A stretch of 64,000 nucleotides of DNA from Gracilimonas sp017641085 (GCF_046115515.1 NZ_CP175953.1), one strand, 5' to 3'; shown: positions 15,818 through 24,277, numbered from the stretch's first letter. Notes: generated by a model from the sequence alone, not told the origin. Program-made: numbers and translations.

Positions 15818-16687
15818 ATGAAAATGAGCTTACCATATCACTTAGGTTGTACGGTCTGGAGTTTGCCGGAGTGGAAGGGAAGTTTCTTTAGTGATGATGC
15901 CAGGCCCGACCGGTTTCTGTCTCAGTATTCGTCCGTATATAATTCTGTGGAAGGAAACACCACCTTCTATAACACCCCTGACCCTGAAACTATATTGAAA
16001 TGGGGGCAACAAACCCCGAAAGGATTTAAGTTTTGCTTCAAATTTCCCAAAAGCCTCACCCATGAACGCCGGCTACTGAACGTTGAAGATGATGCGGTGC
16101 ATTTCGTAAAGTTGTTTGAACCTATCAGAGAAAAAACCGGGCCATTTATGATTCAGTTTCCTGACAGCTTTGGTCCTCAGGATTTATATAAACTGGAAAA
16201 TGTGTTCTCCGTTCTTCCAAAATCATTTAGCTATGCCGTTGAGGTTCGTCACCGTGACTTTTTTGACCATGGCAAGCATGAACGAAACCTGACTTCTCTC
16301 CTGAAAAGCTACGATGTGGATCGGGTTATTTTTGACACCCGTAAACTCCATTCGGTTAAAGCTACCGAATCTTCCATTTCAGAGGCACAAAAGAAGAAGC
16401 CCAAAGTACCGGTTCGATTCGATACCACCGGTGCCCGGCCTTTATTAAGATACGTGGGTACCAACGACATCCTTAACAACGAGCCCTACCTGAAGGAGTG
16501 GGCTATCATCGTGGCTGAATGGATTGATGAAGGGCTTCACCCCTACGTTTTCATCCACGCTCCCAACAAAGTGGATCAGCCTAAACTATGCCGGCATTTT
16601 CACAAGCTGCTGTCGCAGTTGATTGAGGTTCCTGCCTTGCCTGATTGGCCTGCCAATAAGCAGGATAAACAACTTGGGTTGTTCTGA
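15818..16687 (+). CDS. DUF72 (YecE-like) protein
   Basis: 289 residues. TIM-barrel family DUF72; recognisable by LGCTVWSLPEWKGSFF near the N-terminus, YSSVYNSVEGNTTFYNTPDP, GFKFCFKFPKSLTHERRL, the central SYAVEVRHRDFF and the C-terminal FIHAPNKVDQPKLCRHFHKLL. No catalytic activity is established for the family. A good Shine-Dalgarno-like AGGAGGAG is about 35 bp upstream, too far to be the site for this ATG. Rightward gene after the PAS kinase (76 bp gap) and convergent with the DksA-like gene. Confidence 0.92.
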   Translation: MKMSLPYHLGCTVWSLPEWKGSFFSDDARPDRFLSQYSSVYNSVEGNTTFYNTPDPETILKWGQQTPKGFKFCFKFPKSLTHERRLLNVEDDAVHFVKLFEPIREKTGPFMIQFPDSFGPQDLYKLENVFSVLPKSFSYAVEVRHRDFFDHGKHERNLTSLLKSYDVDRVIFDTRKLHSVKATESSISEAQKKKPKVPVRFDTTGARPLLRYVGTNDILNNEPYLKEWAIIVAEWIDEGLHPYVFIHAPNKVDQPKLCRHFHKLLSQLIEVPALPDWPANKQDKQLGLF

Positions 16688-16692
16688 TTTAA

Positions 16693-17133
16693 TTACACCG
16701 GTTCGTTCACATTGATTTCGGTATCGGCTTCTACATTATTAGCCGACTTTACCGCTTCCACACTGTACCGGGCGTGGGGTTTAATCTCAAGTCGCTCTTT
16801 CTTGATGGGGTCTCCGGTTACATTGCAGATTCCATAATTACCAGCTTCTATCCGATCTTGCGCCATCTTAATCTCTTCGATCTTCTCTTTTTGCTTTTCG
16901 ATCATTGAGTAGTACTTCTCTCTTTCTTCCTCCGAGGAAGCAATATTGCCCTGATGGTGGGCAGAGGAGGAAGTAGTATCATCAAGCTTACTCTCAATTT
17001 CACTTAATCGATCTTCGAAAGAATTTATTTTTTCTTCGGCATCTTGCAGCTCTTCGTTTAGCCGTTCTTCAAAATGCTCAAGTTCTTCTGATGAAAAGGG
17101 AGTGTTGTTTACCGGTGCTTCTTGCTGTGTCAT
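16693..17133 (-). CDS. TraR/DksA-family protein without zinc cysteines
   Basis: 146 residues. N-terminal coiled coil (about 15-105) followed by the DksA-like globular end GNYGICNVTGDPIKKERLEI and PHARYSVEAVK. In DksA/TraR proteins this part has a C4 zinc finger; here only one cysteine (GIC) remains and the others read as T, S and A. The same change is known in Bacteroidota relatives. DksA-type proteins reach into the secondary channel of RNA polymerase; the coiled-coil tip here lacks an obvious DxxDxA motif. Start ATG at 17131-17133. Convergent with the DUF72 gene with 5 bp between. Confidence 0.9.
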   Translation of the reverse strand: MTQQEAPVNNTPFSSEELEHFEERLNEELQDAEEKINSFEDRLSEIESKLDDTTSSSAHHQGNIASSEEEREKYYSMIEKQKEKIEEIKMAQDRIEAGNYGICNVTGDPIKKERLEIKPHARYSVEAVKSANNVEADTEINVNEPV

Positions 17134-17211
17134 AATACTCTCGTTTTATCCAACTTCATTCAGTTATTAAACGAGATATCTGTTTTCAGCATTTCGATGG
17201 TTCAATTGAGT

Positions 17212-17838
17212 CTATTCAAGGTTGCCAACCATGGCCGTGTTTTTCACGAAGTCCAGTTTCTTCAGTTCATCCATAGCCTCAAGCTCTTTATCTTCTTCCG
17301 TTTTGAGTATTGCTGAACGCTGACTCTGTTGCAGTACCTCAAATTTTAGATCCGGGTAAGCGGCTTTAATATCTTCAACCGTTATTTCCGTAGCATTATA
17401 GGTTAACGCTACTACTACATATTCGTACTCTTTACTATAGGTCAGCTTTGCCAGCAGTTGATTTACCTTGTCACTTCCAAGTGTATCGCTATCATTAATC
17501 TCTTCCATCTCTTTGTCGGAATTCCCTGCGGCTTCACTCATCACAAACTCTACCCATTCACTTTCTTCCAGTTCTTTCAGCTGTTGGGGGCTTGGGTTGT
17601 TTTCTATGGAAAGCACAATGTTTTTAATCTCGCTACTCAGAATTTCATATCCCAGATCGTCCAGTTTCTGTTCAATAAAGGTTGGGGAAACTGTATCAGA
17701 AAAGGTTACCTGGATTTTACCGGCTTCAATGTTGTATTCGCCCTTCTCAAGTTTTTTGATGTCGGTATCGTCCATCACTTGTGCGAAACCGATAAAAGGA
17801 ACCAACACGCTAACTATTATGACTACTAACTGTTTCAT
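17212..17838 (-). CDS. Secreted protein with an internal duplication, unknown function
   Basis: 208 residues. Signal peptide MKQLVVIIVSVLVPFIGFAQ (cleavage after about residue 19), so periplasmic or outside. Two similar alpha/beta halves follow: one with FIEQKLDDLGYEILSSEIKN and LKELEESEWVEFVMS, the other with VEDIKAAYPDLKFEVLQQSQ and MDELKKLDFVKNTAM. This layout resembles small inhibitor-I9 or ferredoxin-like modules in tandem, but I cannot name a family. It stands alone on the minus strand between the DksA-like and MFS genes. Confidence 0.75.
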   Translation of the reverse strand: MKQLVVIIVSVLVPFIGFAQVMDDTDIKKLEKGEYNIEAGKIQVTFSDTVSPTFIEQKLDDLGYEILSSEIKNIVLSIENNPSPQQLKELEESEWVEFVMSEAAGNSDKEMEEINDSDTLGSDKVNQLLAKLTYSKEYEYVVVALTYNATEITVEDIKAAYPDLKFEVLQQSQRSAILKTEEDKELEAMDELKKLDFVKNTAMVGNLE

Positions 17839-17933
17839 GAAAACCCGTTTTATTTATTATTACCTGTAGCTGTAACGGGAATTTTTGATATTTGTTCCCC
17901 GATGAACTTTCTCTGTGTGTCCGTTAGCTCCGG

Positions 17934-18953
17934 CTACTTTTTTAAAAGCCTGGCCTTTTGACTTCCGGCACCTACCGCCAACATACAAATACAAATAAAT
18001 ATAAACCCACCGGTGAGTGTAAAATTATCCACCAGGTAACCCATTATGGGCTGAGAAAGCATCCCACCCAGCGCGCCCATTGTTGCCACCGTTGCAAGTG
18101 CCACAGCTCCTTCTTTTCCGGCAGCACTGAAGATCATGGGGAACGTGAGCGCAACACCGGCACCTGCCATAACAAAGCCAATTGAAGCAACCATCAGGTT
18201 TGGAGATAGGATGGAAATGATTATGCCCGAAGCTGCTATTACAGAACCGCCTGTGATTAATGCTTTTGCCCCAAACCGTGGTTTCAGGCGATCACCTACC
18301 AAACGCATAATTAACATGGAAACTGCATAAGCGGTGTATCCAATGGGGGCCAGTCCCTCTGATGCTCCCACATAATCTGTGAAGAATAAGGTTACCCAGT
18401 TCATAATCGAGTCTTCGATGGAAGCTGCAACAAAGCAGATTACCCCCAACCAAAGTAAACTCCCGTGTGGAAGTTTGAAGCGTACTTTCACAGCCTGTGG
18501 GTCCGGACCGTCTTCCGGCAGGTAGCTATAGACCCCCATCAGAACAACCAACAACAACATGGCTACTCCCCAAAAATGAAGGACCACTGAAAACTGCTGT
18601 GATGCCATGGCTGTTCCTGCCAAAGCCCCGGCAACATTCCCCACTCCAAACCAGGAGTGGATCATGGACATGTGAGACCGGCCGGTACTTTCTTCGATCC
18701 TGGAACCGAGAGCATTGATGGAAATATTGTATCCGCTGGCTCCCGCGCCGGTAATTAACAGCACAAGTGTAAGTACAATCCAGTCCGGTGCCACCGCCAT
18801 GGGAATGAGTGACAGAATCAACAGCACACCAAAGAGCATAGATGCCTTTTTCGCTCCAACACGATGTATGAGACCGGTAACTGCGGGCATAATAACTATG
18901 GTGCCCAGTCCCCGCCCAAGCAGAGCATATCCCAGTGTAACCGGGGTGAGCAT
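17934..18953 (-). CDS. MFS transporter (YbjJ-like), ATG-bounded frame; coding extends upstream
   Basis: 339 residues from the first ATG, but the protein is clearly longer. The frame continues upstream without stop to 19097, and residues read there include AAFFILGAVFATWASRIPAI, the conserved first helix and following loop of YbjJ-type major facilitator proteins. No ATG, GTG or TTG occurs in that stretch; the first codons after the stop are AAA ACG ATC, and CTG occurs at 19008-19010. Starting at ACG (19089-19091) would give 385 residues, the normal size. The ATG at 18951-18953 would remove helix 1. Twelve helices in total with the extension; substrate unknown. Either a non-standard start or a damaged start codon. 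Confidence 0.85.
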   Translation of the reverse strand: MLTPVTLGYALLGRGLGTIVIMPAVTGLIHRVGAKKASMLFGVLLILSLIPMAVAPDWIVLTLVLLITGAGASGYNISINALGSRIEESTGRSHMSMIHSWFGVGNVAGALAGTAMASQQFSVVLHFWGVAMLLLVVLMGVYSYLPEDGPDPQAVKVRFKLPHGSLLWLGVICFVAASIEDSIMNWVTLFFTDYVGASEGLAPIGYTAYAVSMLIMRLVGDRLKPRFGAKALITGGSVIAASGIIISILSPNLMVASIGFVMAGAGVALTFPMIFSAAGKEGAVALATVATMGALGGMLSQPIMGYLVDNFTLTGGFIFICICMLAVGAGSQKARLLKK

Positions 18954-19206
18954 AGATACATCACGAATGGCCGGTATCCGTGAAGCCCAGGTTGCAAATA
19001 CGGCTCCCAGAATAAAAAAAGCTGCACAAGTAGCTATTAGCTGTCGCCTTGCTGTAATGTCTGGAGTATTTGAGCCGGATGAAGAGATCGTTTTTTATCT
19101 TGAATTTAGAAGCAGCTTAAAAATACGGGCAATGGTCAAAACATCATAAACTTAGTTCTTGGTTTTGGTTATTGGTTTTTACTGAATATTAGTATTCCTT
19201 AGGATT

Positions 19207-19214
19207 TATTTTTG
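19207..19214 (+). promoter_or_regulatory. Putative promoter -7 element of the ATP-grasp gene
   Basis: TATTTTTG is a full match to the Bacteroidota TAnnTTTG element, 19 bp upstream of the ATG at 19234. A CTG rather than TTG lies 22 bp further upstream. Confidence 0.4.
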
Positions 19215-19233
19215 CAATGAAAGCCCGCTTCCT

Positions 19234-20139
19234 ATGCCCCAACCTGATTTTGATGTTGTCATACTTACTGACTCTCGATATGTAAATCCTTCTGCTCCCG
19301 GCGGGTATGTTCAAAATATTCTTACGGAAGACCGTATCGTGAAAGAGGCTTTGCAGAACATCGGCTTGAAAGTGGACAGAAAAGATTGGGCTGACCCTGA
19401 CTTTGACTGGTCTTCAACCAAGGCCGTTCTTTTCAGAACAACCTGGGATTATTTTAATCGGTTTGATGAGTTCAAGGGCTGGATGGAAAACACCTCTTCA
19501 AGAACCCATTTCATCAATACTGAACAGCTGATCCGCTGGAATATGGACAAGCATTACCTGGATGATCTCAGCGGGAGTGGCGTTAACGTAGTTCCTACCC
19601 GATATCTCGACAGCGGAAATGGACTATCGATACACCAGATTCACACCATTACAGGATGGCAGGATACCGTGATCAAACCAACGGTTGGTGGAGCCGGCCG
19701 CCACACTTATCGCATTCACCCTAAAAACATGGACACCGTTGCCCAAAAGCTTGAAGAGGTAATGCTGGAAGAAGATTTCATGCTGCAGCCTTTTCAGGAA
19801 TCCGTTATTACCAGTGGAGAATGGTCGTTTGTCTTTTTTGGGGAAACCTTTAGTCACGCAGTGCTGAAAAAAGCTAAACCGGGCGACTTCAGAGTACAGG
19901 ATGATTTTGGCGGAACCGTACATGCATATTCGCCTAAGGAGAATGAGATTGAATTTGCCCGACGAGCATTACTAGCCTGCCCCGAGCTTCCGGCATATGC
20001 GCGGGTTGATATGGTACTCAATAATTCAGGAGAGCTGGCTGTTTCTGAGCTGGAGCTTATTGAGCCGGAACTTTGGTTCCGTATGAAGCCGGAGGCTGCT
20101 AATTTATTAGCAGAAGAAGTCGCAAAACGTATCCCCTGA
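19234..20139 (+). CDS. ATP-grasp family protein (glutathione-synthetase-like)
   Basis: 301 residues. N-terminal pre-ATP-grasp part with FRTTWDYFNRFDEF (about residue 68), then the ATP-grasp fold: DTVIKPTVGGAGRHTYRI (lysine and glycine-rich loop, about 148), FMLQPFQESVITSGEWSFVF and the metal site AVSELELIEPELWFRM. Such proteins join a carboxylate to an amine or thiol using ATP; closest general shape is RimK/glutathione synthetase-like hypothetical proteins. The substrate is not predictable. Monocistronic; convergent with the DUF1499 gene 11 bp away. Confidence 0.88.
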   Translation: MPQPDFDVVILTDSRYVNPSAPGGYVQNILTEDRIVKEALQNIGLKVDRKDWADPDFDWSSTKAVLFRTTWDYFNRFDEFKGWMENTSSRTHFINTEQLIRWNMDKHYLDDLSGSGVNVVPTRYLDSGNGLSIHQIHTITGWQDTVIKPTVGGAGRHTYRIHPKNMDTVAQKLEEVMLEEDFMLQPFQESVITSGEWSFVFFGETFSHAVLKKAKPGDFRVQDDFGGTVHAYSPKENEIEFARRALLACPELPAYARVDMVLNNSGELAVSELELIEPELWFRMKPEAANLLAEEVAKRIP

Positions 20140-20150
20140 AATCAACCGTC

Positions 20151-20894
20151 TTATTTCTGATAAGCTTCAAAGTAGGATTTAATGCGTTTTGCATTCACCC
20201 CTAAATCGCCTCTTCCAATTCTTGACTTCGATCGCACATCTATCTTGCTTCCCGTTGCGGTGGTATCAACCCTAATCACAACATCATCAATAAACCCAAA
20301 CCAGGGCAATTTGTGGTAAGCTTCTATTCGTCCTTCCTGCTTATTTTCACCTACAACTTGCCAGGGCATTTCACGCACTGTTTCAAGAGCACGGTTATAA
20401 GCCACATCATAATCCATTGAAACGTTCAGCGTTTCCAGCCCTTCATAAAATTCTCTTTGGGCTTCGGCCGGGCCGTCCACATGAATATATTGCGGGGGAT
20501 TTGGAGCATCTTGCCGGAGAGGAACAATGGCATCAAACTCTGGCGGGTTTACTGTATCCGTTGTGATATCGTGGATAGGTGGGTATCCTTTCTGAACTTC
20601 CAAGTACCAGTAACCAAAATTTGATAATGCAGCCAACCCGATAATCATTGCAGTGAAACCGGCGATGGTATAATTCTGACCTCGTTCTTTCATCCTGAAA
20701 AAACCGACAGTTCCTATAATTCCACCTAAAATGGCTGATCCAGTTCCCCAGGGTATGATTGAAAAACCGGTACTGAAGTGCCACCAACCCCACTGATATC
20801 CATAGCCGGAAAGGATCACTGCCAGTCCGCCCAAAACGGCTAACGAAGTCCCCCATTTTAATAAGCCGGATCCTTTTTTGTTTGTTGCTGCCAT
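20151..20894 (-). CDS. Membrane protein with DUF1499 domain
   Basis: 247 residues. Three membrane helices in the first 105 residues (LLKWGTSLAVLGGLAVILSG; IPWGTGSAILGGIIGTVGFF; YTIAGFTAMIIGLAALSNFG), then a soluble DUF1499 domain (about 125-247: DYDVAYNRALETVREMPWQV, GRIEAYHKLPWFGFIDDVVI, RVDTTATGSKIDVRSKSRIG). DUF1499 proteins are uncharacterised and often occur with membrane anchors. Starts at the ATG 20892-20894. Not obviously in an operon. Confidence 0.88.
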   Translation of the reverse strand: MAATNKKGSGLLKWGTSLAVLGGLAVILSGYGYQWGWWHFSTGFSIIPWGTGSAILGGIIGTVGFFRMKERGQNYTIAGFTAMIIGLAALSNFGYWYLEVQKGYPPIHDITTDTVNPPEFDAIVPLRQDAPNPPQYIHVDGPAEAQREFYEGLETLNVSMDYDVAYNRALETVREMPWQVVGENKQEGRIEAYHKLPWFGFIDDVVIRVDTTATGSKIDVRSKSRIGRGDLGVNAKRIKSYFEAYQK

Positions 20895-21011
20895 TCACTT
20901 ACTCCTACATTTTGTTATGCCTTTAGTATTATACACAAGAAATCCCGGTAATCGTTCCGAATGACGATTCCGTTAAATATCTGTGGCCCAGCGTTTACAG
21001 AATAGCAGAAA

Positions 21012-21039
21012 CAAAAAATCCCGCTCGGTGGCGGGATTT
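21012..21039 (-). terminator. Terminator downstream of adk
   Basis: On the minus strand a 9-bp stem AAATCCCGC/GCGGGATTT with loop CACCGA is followed by TTTTG. It lies 9 bp after the adk stop codon. Confidence 0.85.
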
Positions 21040-21047
21040 AAATACGA

Positions 21048-21602
21048 TTAGGAAAGAGCGTTTTTAATTCGCCCGAAGATTTCATCGATGGTTCCGATGC
21101 CATCTATCTCCTGAACTTTACCCTGTTTTTCATAATGCTTCATTACCGGCTGGGTTTCTTCCCGATATACCTGAAGGCGGGTTTTTACTTTTTCTTCGGT
21201 GTCATCCGATCGACCTTCACCCCGGGATAGAATTCGTTTAATGAGTTCCTCCTCAGGAACCGACAACAGGATGAAAGCATCGAGCTCGTCGTTGTTTTTT
21301 TCAAGAAAAGCATCAAAAGCTTCAGCCTGAACTACCGTTCTTGGAAAACCATCCAGAATGTACCCTTCCTGGTATTTGTCTTTACTCAATTCATCTGCAA
21401 CCAGGTCAACAACGGTTTGGTCAGGCACTAATTCACCGGAATCCAAAATAGATTTCACCTTAACCCCAAGTGGCGTTTTATTTTTGATCGCTGCCCGAAA
21501 AATATCTCCGGTTGAAAGATGTGGAATGTTGAACTCGTCTTGTAATAATTTAGCCTGAGTCCCTTTTCCCGCCCCCGGAGGGCCAAACAGAATAATATTC
21601 AT
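21048..21602 (-). CDS. adk: Adenylate kinase (short form)
   Basis: 184 residues. Catalyses ATP + AMP = 2 ADP in the cytoplasm. P-loop GPPGAGKGTQ (residues 7-16), STGDIFRAAI, ILDGFPRTVVQAEAFD and the LID with RGEGRSDDTEEKVKTRLQVY. The LID is the short version without the four-residue zinc site of long-form enzymes. Start ATG at 21600-21602. It lies 105 bp downstream of rplS on the same strand and has its own terminator, so it may be read through from the ffh-rplS operon or from its own promoter. Confidence 0.97.
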   Translation of the reverse strand: MNIILFGPPGAGKGTQAKLLQDEFNIPHLSTGDIFRAAIKNKTPLGVKVKSILDSGELVPDQTVVDLVADELSKDKYQEGYILDGFPRTVVQAEAFDAFLEKNNDELDAFILLSVPEEELIKRILSRGEGRSDDTEEKVKTRLQVYREETQPVMKHYEKQGKVQEIDGIGTIDEIFGRIKNALS

Positions 21603-21707
21603 TCTTCGTTAGTTAGATTGATCTGATAAATAGCCATAACAAGCTGACCTGCAATCTTAGAACGTTAACTAAAAGTCTAAGATCGCAGTAAAATTCAGCC
21701 GGCGAAT

Positions 21708-22061
21708 TTATTGTTTCTTCGCGCCTTTTTCCTGAATACGAGCAGCTTTACCTCGCAGGTCGCGCAGATAGAATAGTTTTGAACGTCTTACTTTTCCTTT
21801 TTTCTTCACTTCAATTTTAGCGATGAAAGGAGAGTTCAGCGGAAATACACGCTCAACACCAACGTTGCTGCTGATTTTACGAACAGTAAACGTCTTGTTC
21901 GGGCCGCTTCCTCTTTCAGAAAGCACAACGCCTTCGTACTGCTGAATACGCTCTTTCTCACCCTCGCGCACGCGGTAGTGAACATTTACAGTATCTCCGG
22001 CTGTAAAGTGAGGAACGTCCTCATTTATCAGGCTTTGCTCTACAAGTTTTAACTTATCCAT
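21708..22061 (-). CDS. rplS: Ribosomal protein bL19
   Basis: 117 residues, normal length. bL19 sits at the 30S-50S interface. Motifs FTAGDTVNVHYRVREGEKER, YEGVVLSERGSGPNKTFTVR, GVERVFPLNSPFIAKIEV and KVRRSKLFYLRDLRGKAARI are all standard. Last gene of the ffh-rpsP-rimM-trmD-rplS order; it is 39 bp downstream of trmD, with a 20-bp palindrome in the gap. Confidence 0.98.
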   Translation of the reverse strand: MDKLKLVEQSLINEDVPHFTAGDTVNVHYRVREGEKERIQQYEGVVLSERGSGPNKTFTVRKISSNVGVERVFPLNSPFIAKIEVKKKGKVRRSKLFYLRDLRGKAARIQEKGAKKQ

Positions 22062-22075
22062 GATTTCTAAATTTA

Positions 22076-22095
22076 ATCCCGATAGCTATCAGGAT
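22076..22095. repeat. Short palindrome between trmD and rplS
   Basis: ATCCCGATAGCTATCAGGAT is a self-complementary 20-mer except for one pair. Similar CCCGATAGCTATCGGG palindromes are common intergenic units in Bacteroidota. It could form a hairpin within the operon mRNA. Confidence 0.5.
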
Positions 22096-22100
22096 TGTTA

Positions 22101-22796
22101 TTAATGTTCTTTCTTAAATTTTTCGTACAAATCTTTTCTTCGTTCTTTGGTCCGTTTTTCGGATTGCTCCTGTTTCCATTCGGCCACTTTTTTGTGATCG
22201 CCGGAAAGCAGCACATCCGGGACTTTCATCCCCTTAAACTCTGCCGGACGTGTATAAACCGGACCTTCCAGCAGTCCATCCTGAAATGAATCATTGAGTG
22301 CGCTTCCTGCATCTCCCAACACACCGGGGAGCAGGCGAACAACAGCATCAGTAATAACCATTGCCGGGAGTTCACCTCCTGAAAGCACATAATCACCAAT
22401 GGAAAACTCTTTGGTGATGAGTTCATCTCTTACCCGCTGATCAACGCCTTTATAGTGCCCACATAAGATGATGATGTTTTTCTTGAGCGATAATGCGTTT
22501 GCATCGGGCTGTTCAAAAACATCGCCATCGGGCGCAGTGAAAATGAGTTCGTCATAATCACGTTCGGACTGGAGCTTTTCGATGCAGCTGAATATCGGCT
22601 GCGGTGTAAGCACCATTCCGGGTTCGCCACCATAGGGGTAATCATCTATTTTCTTGTGCTTGTCTTCGGTGTAATCCCGAAGGTCGTGCACATGAATTTC
22701 AACCAGCTCTTTATCGACAGCCCGCTTCACAATACTGTGGTTTAGCGGCCCATCCAGCAAAGCCGGAATGGCGGAAATAATATCAATTCTCATCAT
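22101..22796 (-). CDS. trmD: tRNA (guanine-N1)-methyltransferase TrmD
   Basis: 231 residues. Methylates G37 of tRNAs with SAM, using the trefoil-knot SPOUT fold. Motifs: RIDIISAIPALLDGPLNHSI at the N-terminus, DDYPYGGEPGMVLTPQPIF, LCGHYKGVDQRV, FSIGDYVLSGGELPAMVITD, RLLPGVLGDAGSALNDSF and LEGPVYTRPAEF. The C-terminus is rich in lysine and arginine. Two adjacent ATGs (22796 or 22793) can start it; the first overlaps the rimM stop by 4 bp, indicating coupling. Confidence 0.98.
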   Translation of the reverse strand: MMRIDIISAIPALLDGPLNHSIVKRAVDKELVEIHVHDLRDYTEDKHKKIDDYPYGGEPGMVLTPQPIFSCIEKLQSERDYDELIFTAPDGDVFEQPDANALSLKKNIIILCGHYKGVDQRVRDELITKEFSIGDYVLSGGELPAMVITDAVVRLLPGVLGDAGSALNDSFQDGLLEGPVYTRPAEFKGMKVPDVLLSGDHKKVAEWKQEQSEKRTKERRKDLYEKFKKEH

Positions 22797-23329
22797 ATTC
22801 CCTCCAGTTCATCCAGGTTCTGGCAATAGATGTTACCGTCGCGCCGGTCTTCTACAAAATGATCGATGTATGGAATCAGGCGGCTTCCCGATGTAGTAGC
22901 TACTACTAAAATAGGGTGAGCCGGATTGTTCATCACATCAACCACCAACCCGATTGATTCATCTCCGTCATATACTTCATGATCAACTAATGAATCGTCG
23001 GTTTCAGCTTCTGCATATACAAAAGGCTCGGCTTCCTCTGTTTCCAGAAATATACCTTTGCTTTTCAATGCTTCTGCGCCGGTGCGATCAGCGACATGGT
23101 CAAATTGTACAAAGAACGAAATTTTATTTCTTTTTCCCTCTACCCGAAAATCCATGATTCGGGCCGGGTAAAAATCGCCTCGTTCATTCCGCAAATACAC
23201 CACCTTCAGTTCTTCAACCTTCTGCGGGTCATCGACATCAAAGAAAACTTTGACCTCGCCCTCAAGTCCATGGGAGCGTTCAACGTGCCCCACCTGAACA
23301 AAGCCCGGTGTATTGGCGTCCTGATTCAT
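22793..23329 (-). CDS. rimM: Ribosome maturation factor RimM
   Basis: 178 residues. RimM binds uS19 and helps mature the 3' domain of 16S rRNA. N-terminal part: VQVGHVERSHGLEGEVKVFF; middle: GKRNKISFFVQFDHVADRTGAEAL; C-terminal PRC barrel: YDGDESIGLVVDVMNNPAHPILVV and LIPYIDHFVED. Length is typical. 18 bp downstream of rpsP and overlapping trmD. Confidence 0.97.
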   Translation of the reverse strand: MNQDANTPGFVQVGHVERSHGLEGEVKVFFDVDDPQKVEELKVVYLRNERGDFYPARIMDFRVEGKRNKISFFVQFDHVADRTGAEALKSKGIFLETEEAEPFVYAEAETDDSLVDHEVYDGDESIGLVVDVMNNPAHPILVVATTSGSRLIPYIDHFVEDRRDGNIYCQNLDELEGI

Positions 23330-23347
23330 CGGCGCCGGATATTAATT

Positions 23348-24277
23348 TTATCCTTCTTGTTTGCTTTCCCAGGCACGCTGAACCGTCACGCGGTCTTCGT
23401 CTTCCGGGACAAATCCTTTAAGGTCGTCAAGATCGGTGTTGTTGATGTGATCTATCGCCTCTTTGGCATTCATGTCAGTGGAAACCTTATCAGAAGTTGC
23501 CTCTTCAGCTTCTTCTTTCTCTTCTTCAGCCGGCTCTTCGTCTTTGGTTTCTTCCTCGGCGGCTTCTTCCGTTTCCTCTTCAGCAGCTTCAGCAGAATCT
23601 TCTTCTGTTTCTGCTTCGTCTTCTGCAGGTGCTTCTTCTTTTGCTTCGGTTTTTTCTTCAGCTTCATCAGCTGCTTCTTCCTTAGCTTCTGCTTCCGCTT
23701 CTGTAGTTTCTTCTTCGGCAGCTTCTGTTGTTTCTTCCGCAGAGTCATCAGACTCAGCTTCTTCTAATGCCGCTTCAATTTCTTCGGCTTCATTTTTAGG
23801 AGCTTCATCTTCTTCTGCATCGGCAGCTGCTTTTTCAGCTTCTACTTCAGCAGCAGCTTGCTTCGCTTTTTTCTGAAGCTGCTCTTTGTATTCTCTTTCT
23901 TCAGCAGCAAGCACTTCCTGGTAGTCTGCTTTGCGGCTGGTGGCATCTTCTTTCTTAGAGTCTCTGTACTCTTTCCATTCTGCCAGTGCTTTTTCAATTT
24001 CTTCTTCGCTCTTGCCCCAGTTCATGAGGTGACGCTTGTACAGTACCCCTTCTTGGCGAAGGATTTTACGTACGGTGTCGGTAGGCTGAGCGCCGGTGTC
24101 TAACCAATAAAGAATGCGGTCTTCGTTGAGTACCACTTCTTTTTTCTCGGTTACGTTGTCGTAACGACCCACACGCTCTACGATACGTCCATCACGAGCT
24201 TCGTGTCTTTCGGCTACTACGATATGCCAAATCGGGCGTTTTTTACGTCCTTTTCGTTGTAATCTGATTCTTAACAA
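23348..24277 (-). CDS. rpsP: Ribosomal protein bS16 with long acidic C-terminal extension
   Basis: 309 residues, against about 80-90 for the core protein. Residues 1-80 are standard bS16 (LRIRLQRKGRKKRPIWHIVV, RDGRIVERVGRYDN, WLDTGAQPTDTVRKILRQEG). Residues about 81-145 form a charged helix, about 146-265 are a low-complexity Glu/Ala/Thr run, and the last 41 residues return to normal composition (AKEAIDHINNTDLDDLKGFV, then EDEDRVTVQRAWE). Extended bS16 proteins are known in Bacteroidota but this one is very long. The start is TTG, preceded by GGAG 8 bases upstream; no ATG fits the conserved N-terminus. Lies 35 bp after ffh. The serine-rich frame on the other strand is a shadow. Confidence 0.95.
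   Translation of the reverse strand: MLRIRLQRKGRKKRPIWHIVVAERHEARDGRIVERVGRYDNVTEKKEVVLNEDRILYWLDTGAQPTDTVRKILRQEGVLYKRHLMNWGKSEEEIEKALAEWKEYRDSKKEDATSRKADYQEVLAAEEREYKEQLQKKAKQAAAEVEAEKAAADAEEDEAPKNEAEEIEAALEEAESDDSAEETTEAAEEETTEAEAEAKEEAADEAEEKTEAKEEAPAEDEAETEEDSAEAAEEETEEAAEEETKDEEPAEEEKEEAEEATSDKVSTDMNAKEAIDHINNTDLDDLKGFVPEDEDRVTVQRAWESKQEG

Noticed and set aside
23463..23876. Rightward serine/alanine-rich ORF opposite rpsP
   Set aside because: It is the antisense shadow of the Glu/Ala-rich bS16 tail; low complexity explains the open frame.
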